Counted from the stretch's first letter, positions 29,295-40,492 are shown. The stretch: DNA of 42,011 nt from Metaclostridioides mangenotii (GCF_018917235.1 NZ_JAHLOF010000012.1:1-42011); one strand, 5' to 3'. Notes: generated by a model from the letters alone, not told the origin. Made by a program: numbers and translations.

Positions 29295-30614
29295 ATGGAG
29301 GTAGTTTCTTTATGGGATAAAACTTTGCAATTAATAAAAGGTGATATTGGCACAACAAGCTATATATCACTATTTAAAAGCATTGTTCCGCTAAAAATAC
29401 AAATGAATGATCTATATCTTCTTGTTCCAAATGAATTTAATAAAGGTATGCTAGAAGATAGGTACCTTAGTATATTACAGGACACTCTAAAACAAGTATC
29501 TCTAAAAGAATACAACATTAAGTTTGTACTTAGCGAAAAAGAAATAGAAGATATAAATTCAGAAGAAAACTACACTGAATTTAAAAGAATCTATACGAAC
29601 TTAAATCCCAAGTATACTTTTGATACATTTGTAATTGGTAACAGTAATAGATTTGCTCATGCAGCATGTGTAGCCGTTGCAGAATCTCCAGCTAAAGCCT
29701 ATAACCCGCTTTTTTTGTACGGTGGAGTTGGATTAGGTAAAACTCACTTAATGCAAGCAATAGGTCATCATATAGCTGGGCAGAAAAAAGACTCAAAAGT
29801 AGTATACGTATCATCAGAAAAGTTCACAAATGAACTTATTAACTCTATAAAAGATGATAAAAATGAAAATTTTAGAAATAAGTACAGAAATGTAGATGTT
29901 CTATTGATAGACGATATCCAGTTTATAGCTGGTAAAGAGAGAACTCAGGAAGAGTTTTTCCATACATTTAATACTCTACATGAGGCAAATAAACAGATAA
30001 TAATTTCAAGTGATAGACCTCCAAAAGATATCCCTACTTTAGAAGATAGACTGAGATCTAGATTTGAAATGGGGCTTATAACTGATATACAAGCTCCAGA
30101 TTATGAAACTCGTATAGCTATACTTAGAAAAAAAGCCCAAATGGAAAGAATTGAAGTTCCTAATGAAGTAATGTCTTATATTGCACAAAATATAAAATCA
30201 AATATAAGAGAGCTTGAAGGAGCTCTTACTAGAGTAGTAGCCTACTCATCTCTTAGCAATAGGCTTATTACTCAGGATCTAGCCACTGAAGCACTTAAAG
30301 ATATTATATCTAATTCCCATAGTGAAGAAGTAAATATACCAAGAATTAAAGAAAAAGTATCTTCTATTTTCAATATAAAGATGGAAGATTTTAATTCTAA
30401 AAAGAGAACTAGATCTATTGCATATCCAAGACAGATAGCAATGTATCTATCTAGAGAACTTACAGACCTTTCTCTACCAAAAATTGGAGAGGAATTTGGA
30501 GGTAGAGATCATACAACCGTAATACACGCATATGACAAAGTGTCTAAAGATATAGAGGCAGATGAAGACATCAAGTATAAAATAAACAAAATAATATCGG
30601 ATTTAAAGGGGTAG
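29295..30614 (+). CDS. dnaA: Chromosomal replication initiator DnaA
   Basis: DnaA binds DnaA boxes and, with ATP, opens the origin and loads the helicase. It has 439 residues: N-terminal domain I ([12 protein letters not shown]), a linker, the AAA+ domain with Walker A GGVGLGKT at 143-150 and Walker B LLIDDIQF, and domain IV with the DNA-binding signature [13 protein letters not shown] starting at 404. The start is fixed by CGGAGG and the family N-terminus. DnaA boxes flank the gene on both sides, so autoregulation is likely. Confidence 0.98.
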   Translation: MEVVSLWDKTLQLIKGDIGTTSYISLFKSIVPLKIQMNDLYLLVPNEFNKGMLEDRYLSILQDTLKQVSLKEYNIKFVLSEKEIEDINSEENYTEFKRIYTNLNPKYTFDTFVIGNSNRFAHAACVAVAESPAKAYNPLFLYGGVGLGKTHLMQAIGHHIAGQKKDSKVVYVSSEKFTNELINSIKDDKNENFRNKYRNVDVLLIDDIQFIAGKERTQEEFFHTFNTLHEANKQIIISSDRPPKDIPTLEDRLRSRFEMGLITDIQAPDYETRIAILRKKAQMERIEVPNEVMSYIAQNIKSNIRELEGALTRVVAYSSLSNRLITQDLATEALKDIISNSHSEEVNIPRIKEKVSSIFNIKMEDFNSKKRTRSIAYPRQIAMYLSRELTDLSLPKIGEEFGGRDHTTVIHAYDKVSKDIEADEDIKYKINKIISDLKG

Positions 30615-30855
30615 GGTTATACACATCGGATTGTTTACAACCTCTTGATAAGTTGTGTATAATTTTTTAACGCAAAATTATACACAAAATACTAACTTTT
30701 AAATAACAAAGATATTAACATGTAGTACACAGGTTAATATCTTTACGTTTATTATGATCGATACACTTATACACATAATCAACAAGGCCTACTACTATTA
30801 CTACTATCTTATTACTTTAATTCTTTATATTTATAGAAAAAGGAGGTTATCCACA
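30615..30855. other. oriC, second cluster with unwinding site (dnaA-dnaN gap)
   Basis: DnaA boxes: TTATACACA at 30617, its reverse at 30654, TTATACACA at 30678 and 30767, TAATCAACA at 30776, and the perfect TTATCCACA at 30847. From 30767 two tandem boxes are followed by GGCC (30786-30789) and then six TAC/TAT triplets (30790-30807), which read as DnaA-trios on the minus strand. This is the box, GC clamp, trio order of the bacterial basal unwinding system, so DNA opening probably starts here. Confidence 0.85.
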
Positions 30856-31953
30856 ATGAAGATAATCATAAATCAAAAAACTTTAGCTAATAAAATCGGA
30901 ATTGCTCAAAAAGCTATTAATAGTAAGACCACTATAGAACTACTAAAAGGCATATTATTAATTGCAAAGAATGATCAATTGAAAATAACTGGTTATGATG
31001 CAGAGATCGGAATAGAAACTTATACACAGGCAGAAGTACAAGAAGAAGGTGAGATTGTAGTTGATGCAAGATTATTTGGGGATATTATAAGAAAATTACC
31101 TGATTCACTTGTAGAACTAGAAACAGACAATGAAAATAACATATATATAAATTGTGTAAATTCTAAATTTAAAATAAAAGGGTATCCAGCTAAAGAATTC
31201 CCAAAGCTTCCTGATGTAGAAGACGGAGCTTTATGTGACATACCACAGGAACTTCTTAAAAACATGATCAAACAAACAGTTTTTGCTATATCTCAAGATC
31301 AAACGAAGCCTATATTAATGGGTGAATTACTAGAAATTCAAGATGGAAATATCAGTTTAGTTGCTATAGATGGTTATAGACTAGCTGTTAGAACTTCAAA
31401 TTTTGAAAATACTATGCAAAATGCAAAAGTTATTATACCTGGTAAGACATTGATTGATGTGAATAGTTTACTTACTAGTGAAGAGAGCATAGGACTTGGT
31501 TTTAATGAAAAAAATGCAGTATTTATGATAAAAGAGACAAAAATTATAACTAGGCTTTTAGAAGGAGATTTTATAGATTACAAAAAACTTCTTCCTAAGG
31601 AATACAATACTAAAATAAAATTAAATACGAGAGATCTTCTAGATAGTATAGAAAGAGCATCACTTTTATCTCAAACGGAAAAAAATAATCTTATAAAGTT
31701 ATCAATAAGAGATGAAATAATGGCAATCACTTCAAATACTGAAAAAGGTAATGTATACGAAGAAGTTTCACTTGAACTAGACGGTGATTATTTAGATATA
31801 GCCTTCAACTCTAGATATTTTATAGAGGGTCTTAAGAACATAGAAAGTGAAGAAATTTATATAGAACTTACAACAAATGTAAATCCTTGTATAATCAAAC
31901 CATCTGATGGAACTGACTATACATATTTATTATTACCAGTTAGGGTATCATAA
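30856..31953 (+). CDS. dnaN: DNA polymerase III beta sliding clamp
   Basis: The beta clamp is a ring-shaped dimer that tethers DNA polymerase to its template. From MKIIINQKTL the protein has 365 residues in three repeated clamp folds, ending in YTYLLLPVRVS as usual. The frame is open 34 codons further upstream, but those codons are the origin DnaA-trios, read as a tyrosine run. The true start follows AGGAGG. The spacer between this ribosome binding site and the ATG is itself a perfect DnaA box. It lies downstream of dnaA in the normal order. Confidence 0.97.
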   Translation: MKIIINQKTLANKIGIAQKAINSKTTIELLKGILLIAKNDQLKITGYDAEIGIETYTQAEVQEEGEIVVDARLFGDIIRKLPDSLVELETDNENNIYINCVNSKFKIKGYPAKEFPKLPDVEDGALCDIPQELLKNMIKQTVFAISQDQTKPILMGELLEIQDGNISLVAIDGYRLAVRTSNFENTMQNAKVIIPGKTLIDVNSLLTSEESIGLGFNEKNAVFMIKETKIITRLLEGDFIDYKKLLPKEYNTKIKLNTRDLLDSIERASLLSQTEKNNLIKLSIRDEIMAITSNTEKGNVYEEVSLELDGDYLDIAFNSRYFIEGLKNIESEEIYIELTTNVNPCIIKPSDGTDYTYLLLPVRVS

Positions 31954-31970
31954 AAAAAATAAAATATATA

Positions 31971-31999
31971 TTGACAACAATGATTTAGCAAACTATAAT
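31971..31999 (+). promoter_or_regulatory. Consensus promoter of the T-box unit
   Basis: TTGACA (31971-31976), exactly 17 bases and TATAAT (31994-31999): both hexamers are perfect. It starts 18 bases after the dnaN stop codon and is followed by the T-box leader, which then decides whether transcription continues. Confidence 0.85.
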
Positions 32000-32019
32000 T
32001 GAATACAATATAAAAAAAA

Positions 32020-32273
32020 GCAATGACTAGGAAGAGTAAATCTAATTCGATTTTTAGAGAGAAAGGTTCATCGGCTGAAAGACCTTTTAAATTAGAGGGA
32101 TTGAAAACTACCTACGAGCTACTTTCTGAAGTTATCCTTTGATTTTAGTAAGAAAAGTCGTTAACTACGTTATAGTTGATTAAGTGAATCTTCGAGACAA
32201 TCGAGATTAAATTAGGTGGAACCACGGGAAATACACTCTCGTCCTTATTTTTATAAGGATGGGAGTTTTTTTA
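32020..32273 (+). promoter_or_regulatory. T-box riboswitch, threonine specifier ACU
   Basis: T-box leaders sense uncharged tRNA. Visible parts: lower stem I TAGG/CCTA, AGTA (32035-32038), AATC/GATT and TAATT/AATTA upper stem, apical GGCTGAAAGACC, and the specifier loop GAAA-ACT-A with ACT at 32107-32109. The spacing from GAAA to GAGC is the same as in the well-known glyQS leader, which places the codon. The T-box AGGTGGAACCACGGG follows (32214-32228), then a 14-pair terminator (32235-32248 with 32253-32266) and T8. ACT is a threonine codon, fitting the homoserine dehydrogenase that follows. Confidence 0.9.
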
Positions 32274-32336
32274 TTTTAAAATCTTAGTAATAAATCTATT
32301 TTTATATAAAACTATTATTGGAGAGGAGAGTTAAAA

Positions 32337-32447
32337 ATGCATATAAATAATTTAAAAATCGAATATATATTTTTCAAATATGTATTTTTAATGTTTGAAT
32401 TCAGTAATAAGGTGAGAGCACTGACCAGCTACTCCATTAATTTATAA
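32337..32447 (+). CDS. Possible 36-residue leader-like peptide
   Basis: A 36-codon frame begins MHINNLKIEYIFFKYVFLMF, ends SYSINL and follows a very strong GGAGAGGAG eight bases upstream. It lies between the T-box terminator and hom, so it would be made only when threonyl-tRNA is uncharged. The first part is hydrophobic; the last third uses less AT-rich codons than its surroundings. I do not recognise a family. It may be a real small peptide, a translational coupler or chance. Confidence 0.35.
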   Translation: MHINNLKIEYIFFKYVFLMFEFSNKVRALTSYSINL

Positions 32448-32474
32448 AAAATACAAAAAATTATGGAGGTAGTT

Positions 32475-33695
32475 ATGAATAAAAAAATAAGAATAGGATT
32501 ACTTGGATATGGTGTCGTAGGAAGTGGATTTATAGATGTAGTCGAAAAAAATAAATGTAAAAATGATATAGAGATTTCAAAAATACTAGTAAATAATATT
32601 GAAAAGCATAGGAATAAGGAATATTACGATGTAGTTACAGAGAGTATAGACGAAGTATTTGACAGTAATATAGATATACTTGTAGAAGTAATGGGAAATA
32701 TAGCTCCAACGTTTGAATATATAAAAAGAGCATTAAATAACAATATACATGTTGTTACAGCTAATAAAGATTTGATGGCAGAAAAAGGTTATGAATTGAC
32801 AAGCTTAGCAATAAAAAACAATGTAAGTTTAAAATTTGAAGCCTCTGTTGCAGGAGGAATACCTATAATAAAATCAATAATTGAATCTTTAGGTGGTAAC
32901 AGGATCAATAGTATCAATGCTATTTTAAACGGAACAACAAATTTCATTCTTTCTAAAATGTATGAAGAAAATTTATCTTACGAGGTCGCTTTAAAACAGG
33001 CTCAAGAATTAGGTTTTGCAGAATCAAATCCCGATTCAGATGTTCTAGGATACGATGCAGCTAGAAAACTGGCAATTTTATCGACTTTAGCTTATGACAA
33101 ACAAATTTACTGGAAAGATACTTATTTAGAAGGTATAACGTCAATTGATGAAAAAGATATAGAATATGCAAAGCAAATAGGCTGCAAGATAAAATTAATT
33201 GGTTATAGTAAATACGAAAACGATAAAGTAAGTGCTTTTGTAAGGCCGGTTTTGGTAGAAAAGGATAATATATTAGCTAGAATTGATAATGAATTCAACA
33301 TAGTTGTTGTCAATGGAGATTCTGTAGGAGAAGTATCTTTTGTCGGAAAAGGTGCAGGTAGTTTAGCGACAGGAAGTGCAGTATATTCTGATGTTGTAGA
33401 CATTATTGACAATAGGATCTCAAATATAGAATCATTTGGAAAAGAAAAGATAATTATAAAACAAACTATTAAAGAAAGATGTGGCGCTCTTTTGAGATTT
33501 ATAAACTACAATAAAACAGAAATAATCAATATTATTAATAGTTGCTTTATTAACTATGAAATTTTAAACAATGACGATAAAGAGTTGGTAATTTTAGTAA
33601 ATGCGAACTCAGAATATGAGATAAACAATAGTCTATGCTTAATACAAGATAAAGGATATTGCGAAAAATATAATAAATTATTAAAAATAGTTTAA
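32475..33695 (+). CDS. hom: Homoserine dehydrogenase
   Basis: This enzyme reduces aspartate semialdehyde to homoserine with NAD(P)H, the branch point to threonine and methionine. It has 406 residues: Rossmann GYGVVG at 11-16, the catalytic-domain segments AGGIPIIKSI and NGTTNFILSKMYEE, and a C-terminal ACT-type regulatory region from about 325. The ATG four codons upstream carries GGAGG inside its own first codons and is read here as the ribosome binding site. It is controlled by a threonine T-box and closed by its own terminator. Its place between dnaN and yaaA is unusual. Confidence 0.94.
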   Translation: MNKKIRIGLLGYGVVGSGFIDVVEKNKCKNDIEISKILVNNIEKHRNKEYYDVVTESIDEVFDSNIDILVEVMGNIAPTFEYIKRALNNNIHVVTANKDLMAEKGYELTSLAIKNNVSLKFEASVAGGIPIIKSIIESLGGNRINSINAILNGTTNFILSKMYEENLSYEVALKQAQELGFAESNPDSDVLGYDAARKLAILSTLAYDKQIYWKDTYLEGITSIDEKDIEYAKQIGCKIKLIGYSKYENDKVSAFVRPVLVEKDNILARIDNEFNIVVVNGDSVGEVSFVGKGAGSLATGSAVYSDVVDIIDNRISNIESFGKEKIIIKQTIKERCGALLRFINYNKTEIINIINSCFINYEILNNDDKELVILVNANSEYEINNSLCLIQDKGYCEKYNKLLKIV

Positions 33696-33741
33696 AAATA
33701 GAAACTAATGTAAAAAATACAAAATGTATAGTATAATAATA

Positions 33742-33791
33742 AAATCGGTAAAAGCTCAACTTAATGAAATATAGGCTTTTATCGATTTTTT
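33742..33791 (+). terminator. hom terminator
   Basis: AAATCGGTAAAAGC (33742-33755) pairs with GCTTTTATCGATTT (33775-33788), fourteen pairs with one G-U, followed by a T-run to 33791. The loop is 19 bases. It ends the T-box-hom unit before yaaA. Confidence 0.85.
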
Positions 33792-33792
33792 A

Positions 33793-33801
33793 TGATATAA
33801 T
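33793..33801 (+). promoter_or_regulatory. Extended -10 promoter of yaaA-recF-gyrBA
   Basis: TGATATAAT (33793-33801) is an extended -10 immediately after the hom terminator, with no clear -35. It is about 57 bases before the yaaA start. Because hom ends in a terminator, the recF-gyrB-gyrA genes need a promoter here. Confidence 0.55.
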
Positions 33802-33857
33802 ATAAAATTAGATGAATAATTTTTCATATTGAATTAATAAAAATAGGAGGACTTCTT

Positions 33858-34064
33858 ATGATTGATATACCAATAGATTCAGAATTTATAAAATTAGATC
33901 AATTTCTTAAGCTTGCAGAAATAACATCGACTGGAGGACATTCTAAAATTTTAATTCAAGAAGGTTTAGTGAAGGTCAATGGTGAAATAGAACTAAGAAG
34001 AGGGCGTAAATTAAAGCCTGGAGATGTAGTTGAAGTTGAAGACGAAAAATTAAGAGTATTATAG
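33858..34064 (+). CDS. yaaA: S4-domain RNA-binding protein (YaaA/RlbA)
   Basis: This 68-residue S4-like RNA-binding protein (FIKLDQFLKLAEITSTGGHS and VKVNGEIELRRGRKLKPGD are the core) is found between dnaN and recF in most Firmicutes. Its role is unclear but is linked to ribosome assembly. An AGGAGG ribosome binding site precedes the ATG. recF starts 11 bases after its stop. Confidence 0.93.
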   Translation: MIDIPIDSEFIKLDQFLKLAEITSTGGHSKILIQEGLVKVNGEIELRRGRKLKPGDVVEVEDEKLRVL

Positions 34065-34075
34065 GATGAGTTTAA

Positions 34076-35191
34076 GTGAACCTTATAAATTTACAACTTG
34101 TTAACTTTAGAAATTATGAGAAGTTGTACGTCGAATTTAATAAAAATATAAATCTACTCATTGGAAAAAATGGTCAGGGCAAAACAAATATAGTAGAATC
34201 GATTTATATGTTGTCTATTGGAAAGTCATTTAGAACAAGCAAGGATAAAGAATTAATTAAATTTAATAGTGAAAATTTATATATTGGCGGAAATTTTGAG
34301 AAAATTAGCGGCATGAGAAAGATTGAACTTTTTATAGATAAAAATAAGAAAGGCATTAAGATCAATAAAATACCAATACAAAAGATTCAAGAATTACTTG
34401 GTAATCTAAATGTTGTTATATTTTCGCCTGAAGATCTTAAACTAGTAAAAGATGGGCCAAAAGAGAGAAGATCGTTTATTGATAAAGAAATAAGCCAGAT
34501 AATGCCTAAGTATTACAATTATCTTTCAAATTATAATAAAACACTTTTACAAAGAAATAAGCTTTTAAAAAGTCGCTATGTAGACGAAAATTTATTGGAT
34601 GTTTACGATGCAAACCTAGCTAAGTACGGTAGTTATATTTATATTTTGAGGAGAGATTTCATAAAAAAATTATCTAACATATCTAAATCATTTCATAGAG
34701 ATTTAACAAATGATAAAGAAATACTATCCATCGAGTATAAAAATCAAATTAGCTTAGCAGAAGATGACAATACAGAGAATGTGTACAATAAAATAATTGA
34801 AAAGCTTGCCTCAAATAGATCAAATGATATCGAAATGAGGACAACCAAATATGGAATCCATAGAGATGATTTAAATATTTATATAGATGATCTTGATGTA
34901 AGATTATATGGATCCCAAGGTCAGCAAAGAACTGCGTCTATATCACTTAAATTATCTGAAATAGAACTTATAAGGCAAGAAGTCGGTGAATATCCAGTTC
35001 TAATTTTAGATGATGTATTCAGTGAATTAGATGAGGTTAGGCAAAGATTGTTGGTTGAAAAACTAAATAATATTCAGATGTTTATTACAACAGCTGAAGT
35101 TTCACATAAAAACATTTTTGACAAAAATAATACTACTATTTTTAATATAGATAAAGGTCAAGTTGTTAGCATAGAGAATGGAGGTAACTAG
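34076..35191 (+). CDS. recF: DNA replication and repair protein RecF
   Basis: RecF is an SMC-like ABC ATPase that, with RecO and RecR, loads RecA at gapped DNA. It has 371 residues, with Walker A GKNGQGKT at 30-37, the signature GSQGQQRTASISLKL, and Walker B VLILDDVFSELD. The start codon is GTG, chosen by the conserved N-terminus MNLINLQLVNFRNY. Its stop codon touches the gyrB ATG, with GGAGG inside the recF end. Confidence 0.96.
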   Translation: MNLINLQLVNFRNYEKLYVEFNKNINLLIGKNGQGKTNIVESIYMLSIGKSFRTSKDKELIKFNSENLYIGGNFEKISGMRKIELFIDKNKKGIKINKIPIQKIQELLGNLNVVIFSPEDLKLVKDGPKERRSFIDKEISQIMPKYYNYLSNYNKTLLQRNKLLKSRYVDENLLDVYDANLAKYGSYIYILRRDFIKKLSNISKSFHRDLTNDKEILSIEYKNQISLAEDDNTENVYNKIIEKLASNRSNDIEMRTTKYGIHRDDLNIYIDDLDVRLYGSQGQQRTASISLKLSEIELIRQEVGEYPVLILDDVFSELDEVRQRLLVEKLNNIQMFITTAEVSHKNIFDKNNTTIFNIDKGQVVSIENGGN

Positions 35192-37093
<1,902 letters not shown>

Positions 37094-37113
37094 GAAGAAG
37101 GAGATGAGTTTAC

Positions 37114-39540
37114 ATGGAAAATACAAATAGAGTACTCCCAATTGAGATTGCGGAGGAAATGAAAAAATCATATATTGATTATTCAATGAGTGTTATAGCT
37201 GGTCGTGCCCTTCCTGATGTAAGAGATGGATTAAAGCCAGTTCATAGAAGAATCCTTTATTCTATGAGTGAATTAAATTTAACACCAGATAAACCACATA
37301 GAAAATCAGCACGTATCGTCGGAGACGTACTAGGAAAGTACCATCCACACGGGGATAGTGCTGTTTACCTTGCGATGGTTAGAATGGCACAAGATTTCTC
37401 TACAAGAGCGTTATTAGTCGATGGACATGGTAACTTCGGATCCGTGGATGGTGATTCTCCAGCTGCAATGCGTTACACTGAGGCTAGAATGAGTAGGCTT
37501 TCATTAGAGCTTCTTAGAGACATAGATAAAGAGACGGTAGATTTTGTAAACAACTTTGATGAATCTCTAAAAGAACCAGCAGTACTCCCTGCTAGATATC
37601 CAAACTTATTAGTTAATGGATCTAATGGTATAGCAGTTGGTATGGCTACATCAATTCCTCCGCATAATTTAGGAGAAGTAATTGATGCTACTGTTCATTT
37701 AATAGATAACCCAGAATGTGCAGTAGAGGATTTAATACCTTATGTTCAGGGTCCAGACTTCCCTACAGCAGCCATTATAATGGGGAAAGAAAATATATCA
37801 GAAGCTTATAGAACTGGTAGAGGTAAAGTAAAAGTAAGAGCTAGAGCTGTTATAGAAGAGAGAGCTAATGATAGGCAACAAATAGTTGTTACTGAAATTC
37901 CTTACCAGGTAAATAAAGCTAAACTTGTTGAAAGAATTGCTGAGCTAGTTAAAGAAAAGAAATTAGAAGGTATATCTGATCTTAGAGATGAGAGTAATAG
38001 AAATGGTATGAGAATAGTTATAGAGCTTAAGAGAGATGCAAATGCAAATATAGTTCTAAACAATCTATACAAGCACTCTCAAATGGAAGATACTTTTAGT
38101 ATAATTATGCTTGCACTAGTCAATGGAGAGCCTAAGGTATTAAACTTAAAGCAGATTCTTTATCACTATATACAACATCAAAGAGATGTGGTTACTAGAA
38201 GGACTAAGTTTGAACTCAATAAAGCTGAGGCGAGAGCACATATATTAGAGGGATTGATCATAGCTTTAGATAACATAGATGAGGTAATAAAATTAATAAG
38301 ATCTTCTAAAACTGGTCAAGAAGCTAAAGCAGGCTTAATGGAGAGATTTAAACTTTCAGAAATTCAGGCCCAAGCTATATTAGATATGAGACTTCAAAGA
38401 CTTACTGGTTTAGAGAGAGATAAAATAGACGCTGAATACGAAGAGTTACTAAAAACTATAAATAGATTAAAAGAGATTCTTGCTAATGAGATACTTCTTT
38501 TACAAATAATCAAAGATGAAATGACTGAAATAAAAAATAAATACAGCGATGAGAGAAGAACTGAAATAGTTCATGCTGAAGGCGAAATAGACATGAGAGA
38601 TCTAATAGACGATGAAGAAATAGCTATAACTCTTACACATTTCGGATATATTAAGAGACTTCCTGCTGATACTTATAGAAGCCAAAAAAGAGGCGGAAGA
38701 GGAATTTCTGCGATAACTACAAGAGATGAAGATTTCGTAAAACAGCTTGTGACGACTACAACTCACAGTAGGCTTTTATTCTTTACTAATAGAGGTAGGG
38801 TATTTAAGCTTGATGCTTATGAAATACCAGAAGGTAAGAGACAAGCTAAAGGAACAGCAATAGTTAATTTACTACAACTAGGACCTGGAGAAAAAATAGC
38901 TACACTTATACCAATTGAAGGTGATGATGAGAGTAAATACTTATTATTCACTACTAAAAATGGTATAGTTAAAAAGACTAAGAGAGATGAATTTAAAAAT
39001 ATAAATAAATCAGGTCTCATAGCTATAGGTCTAAGAGATAGCGATGAGCTAATTGGTGTTAAAATTACAGATGGAAACCAAGATGTACTACTAGTTACTG
39101 AAAACGCCATGTCTATTAGATTTAATGAAAATGATATAAGACATATGGGTAGAACAGCTATGGGAGTTAAAGGTATTACTTTATCTAAAAATGATATTGT
39201 TGTCTCTATGAACATATGTAGCGAAGGAACAGATGTACTTGTTGTAAGTCAATATGGTTTCGGTAAGAGAACTGATATAGACGAGTATAGATCGCAAATA
39301 AGATCTGGTAAAGGTATAAAAACTTACAACATTACAGAAAAAACAGGTACTATAGTTGGAGCTGAAATGGTAAATGAAGATGATGAAATTATGATTATCA
39401 ACTCTAACGGAGTTCTTATTAGGTTAAAAGTAAATGAAATCTCACTTTTCGGAAGAGTCACAAGTGGAGTTAAATTAATAAGAACAGACGAAGAAGTTAA
39501 TGTTGTTTCTATCGCAAAAATAAATATTGATGAAGAATAG
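37114..39540 (+). CDS. gyrA: DNA gyrase subunit A
   Basis: GyrA cuts and rejoins DNA in gyrase. It has 808 residues: winged-helix and tower domains with the catalytic tyrosine in [10 protein letters not shown] (near 123), a coiled coil, and a C-terminal beta-pinwheel with the GyrA-box-like QKRGGRG near 525. The quinolone region reads [13 protein letters not shown]. Ser82 is the sensitive-type residue, but position 86, usually Asp or Glu (E. coli Asp87), is Leu. AAGGAGATG precedes the ATG. A strong terminator overlaps the stop codon. Confidence 0.98.
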   Translation: MENTNRVLPIEIAEEMKKSYIDYSMSVIAGRALPDVRDGLKPVHRRILYSMSELNLTPDKPHRKSARIVGDVLGKYHPHGDSAVYLAMVRMAQDFSTRALLVDGHGNFGSVDGDSPAAMRYTEARMSRLSLELLRDIDKETVDFVNNFDESLKEPAVLPARYPNLLVNGSNGIAVGMATSIPPHNLGEVIDATVHLIDNPECAVEDLIPYVQGPDFPTAAIIMGKENISEAYRTGRGKVKVRARAVIEERANDRQQIVVTEIPYQVNKAKLVERIAELVKEKKLEGISDLRDESNRNGMRIVIELKRDANANIVLNNLYKHSQMEDTFSIIMLALVNGEPKVLNLKQILYHYIQHQRDVVTRRTKFELNKAEARAHILEGLIIALDNIDEVIKLIRSSKTGQEAKAGLMERFKLSEIQAQAILDMRLQRLTGLERDKIDAEYEELLKTINRLKEILANEILLLQIIKDEMTEIKNKYSDERRTEIVHAEGEIDMRDLIDDEEIAITLTHFGYIKRLPADTYRSQKRGGRGISAITTRDEDFVKQLVTTTTHSRLLFFTNRGRVFKLDAYEIPEGKRQAKGTAIVNLLQLGPGEKIATLIPIEGDDESKYLLFTTKNGIVKKTKRDEFKNINKSGLIAIGLRDSDELIGVKITDGNQDVLLVTENAMSIRFNENDIRHMGRTAMGVKGITLSKNDIVVSMNICSEGTDVLVVSQYGFGKRTDIDEYRSQIRSGKGIKTYNITEKTGTIVGAEMVNEDDEIMIINSNGVLIRLKVNEISLFGRVTSGVKLIRTDEEVNVVSIAKINIDEE

Positions 39541-39561
39541 GATGAATATCCTATTCTTTTT
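39535..39561 (+). terminator. gyrA terminator overlapping the stop codon
   Basis: GAATAGGAT (39535-39543) pairs perfectly with ATCCTATTC (39548-39556), loop GAAT, followed by TTTTT. The stop codon TAG is inside the left arm, so ribosomes ending translation will cover the hairpin. Confidence 0.85.
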
Positions 39562-39569
39562 GTTATAAT
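39561..39569 (+). promoter_or_regulatory. Extended -10 promoter of the ytxH-sigB unit
   Basis: TGTTATAAT (39561-39569) begins within the T-tract of the gyrA terminator. No good -35 is visible and no sigma-B-type promoter was seen. It is 33 bases before the ytxH start. Confidence 0.5.
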
Positions 39570-39601
39570 ATATTTAAGTAAATTCATTAGGAGGTAGAAA
39601 T

Positions 39602-39892
39602 ATGAGTAAAAACAATAAAAAAGGCGGAATTTTATTTCTAGGAGCTATATTTGGTTTTTTATTTGGTCTATTTGTTGCACCTAAAAAAGGAGCAGAACTT
39701 AGAAAAGATGCAAAAGAAAAAATAAAAGAAGTAAAAGAAAATCCTAAGGATGCTATAAAAGAAACTTATGATGATGTAAAAGAAAGAATAACTAGTTTTG
39801 TTGATGATTGTGACGATGATGAAGATATAAAAATATCTGAAGAAGATATAGTGATAAGTAGAACTTTTGATGATGAGGGAGAGAATAATTAA
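39602..39892 (+). CDS. YtxH-domain membrane protein
   Basis: This 96-residue protein has one N-terminal transmembrane helix (about 8-26, GGILFLGAIFGFLFGLFVAP), the YtxH KKGAELRKD segment, a lysine-rich helix and an acidic C-terminus. YtxH proteins are general-stress proteins in Bacillus; the exact role is unknown. AGGAGG precedes the ATG. It shares one base with the next gene (TAATG) and leads the block that ends in sigB. Confidence 0.85.
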   Translation: MSKNNKKGGILFLGAIFGFLFGLFVAPKKGAELRKDAKEKIKEVKENPKDAIKETYDDVKERITSFVDDCDDDEDIKISEEDIVISRTFDDEGENN

Positions 39893-40161
39893 TGAGTGCA
39901 TGGGGATGGCAAATAGGCGCTGTATTAGTTGGAATTTCAGCTCTAATAATAGCTATATATATAGCTAAATTATTAAATAGCTTAAATAAATCTGTCGAAA
40001 AAGTGTATAAGATAGTTGATTACAATGAAAGAAATATAGAAGACATAATAAAAAATGTATCTTCTATAAGTGATAATATTGATACAATTACTAGTTATGC
40101 AGTTAGATTAACAGGACTTGTAAATATTTTTAAGGTAGTTAAAAAGAAAAAAATAAAATAG
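39892..40161 (+). CDS. DUF948-like membrane protein
   Basis: This 89-residue protein has a single N-terminal transmembrane helix (about 7-28) followed by a helical, probably coiled-coil segment (SLNKSVEKVYKIVDYNERN) and a basic end. It matches the DUF948 type that accompanies YtxH proteins; function unknown. Start and stop overlap with ytxH (TAATG) shows coupled translation. Confidence 0.75.
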   Translation: MSAWGWQIGAVLVGISALIIAIYIAKLLNSLNKSVEKVYKIVDYNERNIEDIIKNVSSISDNIDTITSYAVRLTGLVNIFKVVKKKKIK

Positions 40162-40171
40162 GAGGAGTTAT

Positions 40172-40489
40172 ATGTCTATAGGAATTGATTCTAGACTTGA
40201 TTCTACAAATAATTTTTGGGATATATCGCTTGAAGGTGAGTTAGATATATCGAGTGCTGATAAATTAAAAGAAAGATTACATAATTTATTAGAAAAAAAC
40301 ATGTTAGATATGAAAATTAATCTAACAGATTTAGATTATATAGACTCTACGGGTCTTGGCGTTATGATTGGTGTATTGAAAAAACTTAAACTAAACGACA
40401 AACAAATATATATATCCAATCCTAAAAGCAATGTAAAAAAGATTTTCACAATAACAGGTCTGGATAAAATATTTAAAATGGAGGGATAG
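40172..40489 (+). CDS. rsbV: Anti-anti-sigma factor RsbV
   Basis: RsbV frees sigma B by binding RsbW when dephosphorylated. It has 105 residues of the STAS fold, with the phosphorylated serine expected at Ser59 in YIDSTGLGVM. AGGAGG precedes the ATG. It is followed by rsbW after 3 bases. No phosphatase gene is in the window; in C. difficile it lies elsewhere. Confidence 0.93.
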   Translation: MSIGIDSRLDSTNNFWDISLEGELDISSADKLKERLHNLLEKNMLDMKINLTDLDYIDSTGLGVMIGVLKKLKLNDKQIYISNPKSNVKKIFTITGLDKIFKMEG

Positions 40490-40492
40490 AAC

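Noticed and set aside
30754..30855. 34-codon N-terminal extension of dnaN with a tyrosine run
   Set aside because: The codons are the DnaA-trios and DnaA boxes of the origin; the internal ATG matches the family start and has AGGAGG.
38817..39215. 132-codon open frame antisense to gyrA
   Set aside because: Shadow of gyrA codon use; no recognisable protein and no promoter.
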